A stretch of 34,423 bases of DNA from Candidatus Rokubacteria bacterium 13_1_40CM_69_27 (lineage in GTDB: Bacteria > Methylomirabilota > Methylomirabilia > Rokubacteriales > CSP1-6): the NCBI GenBank assembly GCA_001917535.1, contig MNEF01000125.1, positions 1 to 34,423 on the forward strand. The letters run 5' to 3'. The position numbers were made by a program, and so were the translations under genes. Shown here in pieces: positions 34,286 through 34,423 of the stretch (positions are counted from its first letter, which is position 1; the number at the start of each line of letters is the position of its first letter). Under the pieces are notes generated by a model. The model was not told the origin of the DNA. It saw only the letters and a list, made by a program, of their open reading frames with translations, and did not search any database.

Positions 34286-34423
34286 CTACGAGGTCCGGAG
34301 CGCGACGGTGGCGGCGGCGACGTAGCCGTCCCCGTCGCGCGCCATCGTCCACATCACGAGGGACTTCTCGGCGATCGGCCCCAGGAAGCGATCCGTGGCG
34401 TTCGTCGTGTCGCGGTTCGGGTG
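34286..34423 (-). CDS. C-terminal end of a protein of unknown function (partial)
   Basis: Minus-strand frame open to the window edge, encoding 45 residues: HPNRDTTNATDRFLGPIAEK, SLVMWTMARDGDGYVAAATV, ALRTS, stop TAG at 34286-34288. Third-position GC bias fits a real gene. It is convergent with the NTF2-like fragment one base away. Family not recognised; the 5' part lies beyond the window. Confidence 0.5.
   Translation of the reverse strand, partial: HPNRDTTNATDRFLGPIAEKSLVMWTMARDGDGYVAAATVALRTS

Overview
This is a GC-rich (estimated well above 65 %) bacterial chromosome segment from a Gram-negative organism with periplasmic binding-protein transporters, a lipoprotein and cytochrome c maturation genes. 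Two complete ABC importers for amino acids/peptides, CoA-ester enzymes, citramalate synthase and many GTG starts suggest an environmental heterotroph of the Rokubacteria/Methylomirabilota or deltaproteobacterial type. That placement is inference from gene content only. No rRNA, tRNA, CRISPR array or intact mobile element was seen.

Layout. 1-5.7 kb (+): a family-4 glycosyltransferase, then a complete branched-chain amino-acid type ABC importer (binding protein, LivH, a LivM-LivG fusion, LivF), with an 18-codon mini-ORF joining livMG to livF through ATGA overlaps at both ends. 5.7-8.9 kb: a small coiled-coil protein (-), an FmdB-type zinc-ribbon protein, a FemAB/CelD-like acyltransferase and a second GT4 glycosyltransferase (+). 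9.1-14.8 kb (+): a complete di/oligopeptide importer in the order oppD-oppF-binding protein-dppB-dppC. 14.9-18.5 kb (+): a seven-iron ferredoxin with a strong promoter and terminator, an orphan Fis-type helix-turn-helix protein, and a coupled operon of a thiolase-fold protein, a DUF35 zinc-ribbon/OB protein and a class III CoA-transferase. 18.5-19.5 kb (-): aldo/keto reductase and a small membrane protein. 19.6-21.6 kb (+): citramalate synthase and a single-domain response regulator. 21.7-30.6 kb (-): DinB-like protein, GNAT acetyltransferase, alpha/beta hydrolase, RraA-like protein, a HEAT/TPR protein, a kelch lipoprotein, DNA ligase LigA, and the iron(III) permease and binding protein FbpB/FbpA. 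30.7-31.8 kb (+): a DtxR-family metalloregulator with a perfect operator abutting its start codon, and a small membrane protein. 31.8-33.2 kb (-): ccmI and ccmH. 33.3-34.4 kb: a PsiE-like membrane protein, then a patch of transposase remnants, a truncated NTF2-like gene and the 3' end of a further gene.

The feature most worth following is a dispersed palindromic element present at three loci (6.5, 13.8 and 24.8 kb). Its copies share a hairpin core, sit at stop/start junctions of genes, and stay open in the same reading frame, giving peptides with the motif LRLA. At 24.8 kb it lies inside a gene and adds about 28 residues in frame, which resembles the behaviour known for Rickettsia palindromic elements. 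Other notable points are a thiolase-fold protein that lacks the nucleophilic cysteine and is paired with a DUF35 partner, several apparently leaderless genes with a -10 box 6-11 nt before the start codon, and candidate CTG starts in CTGA overlaps.
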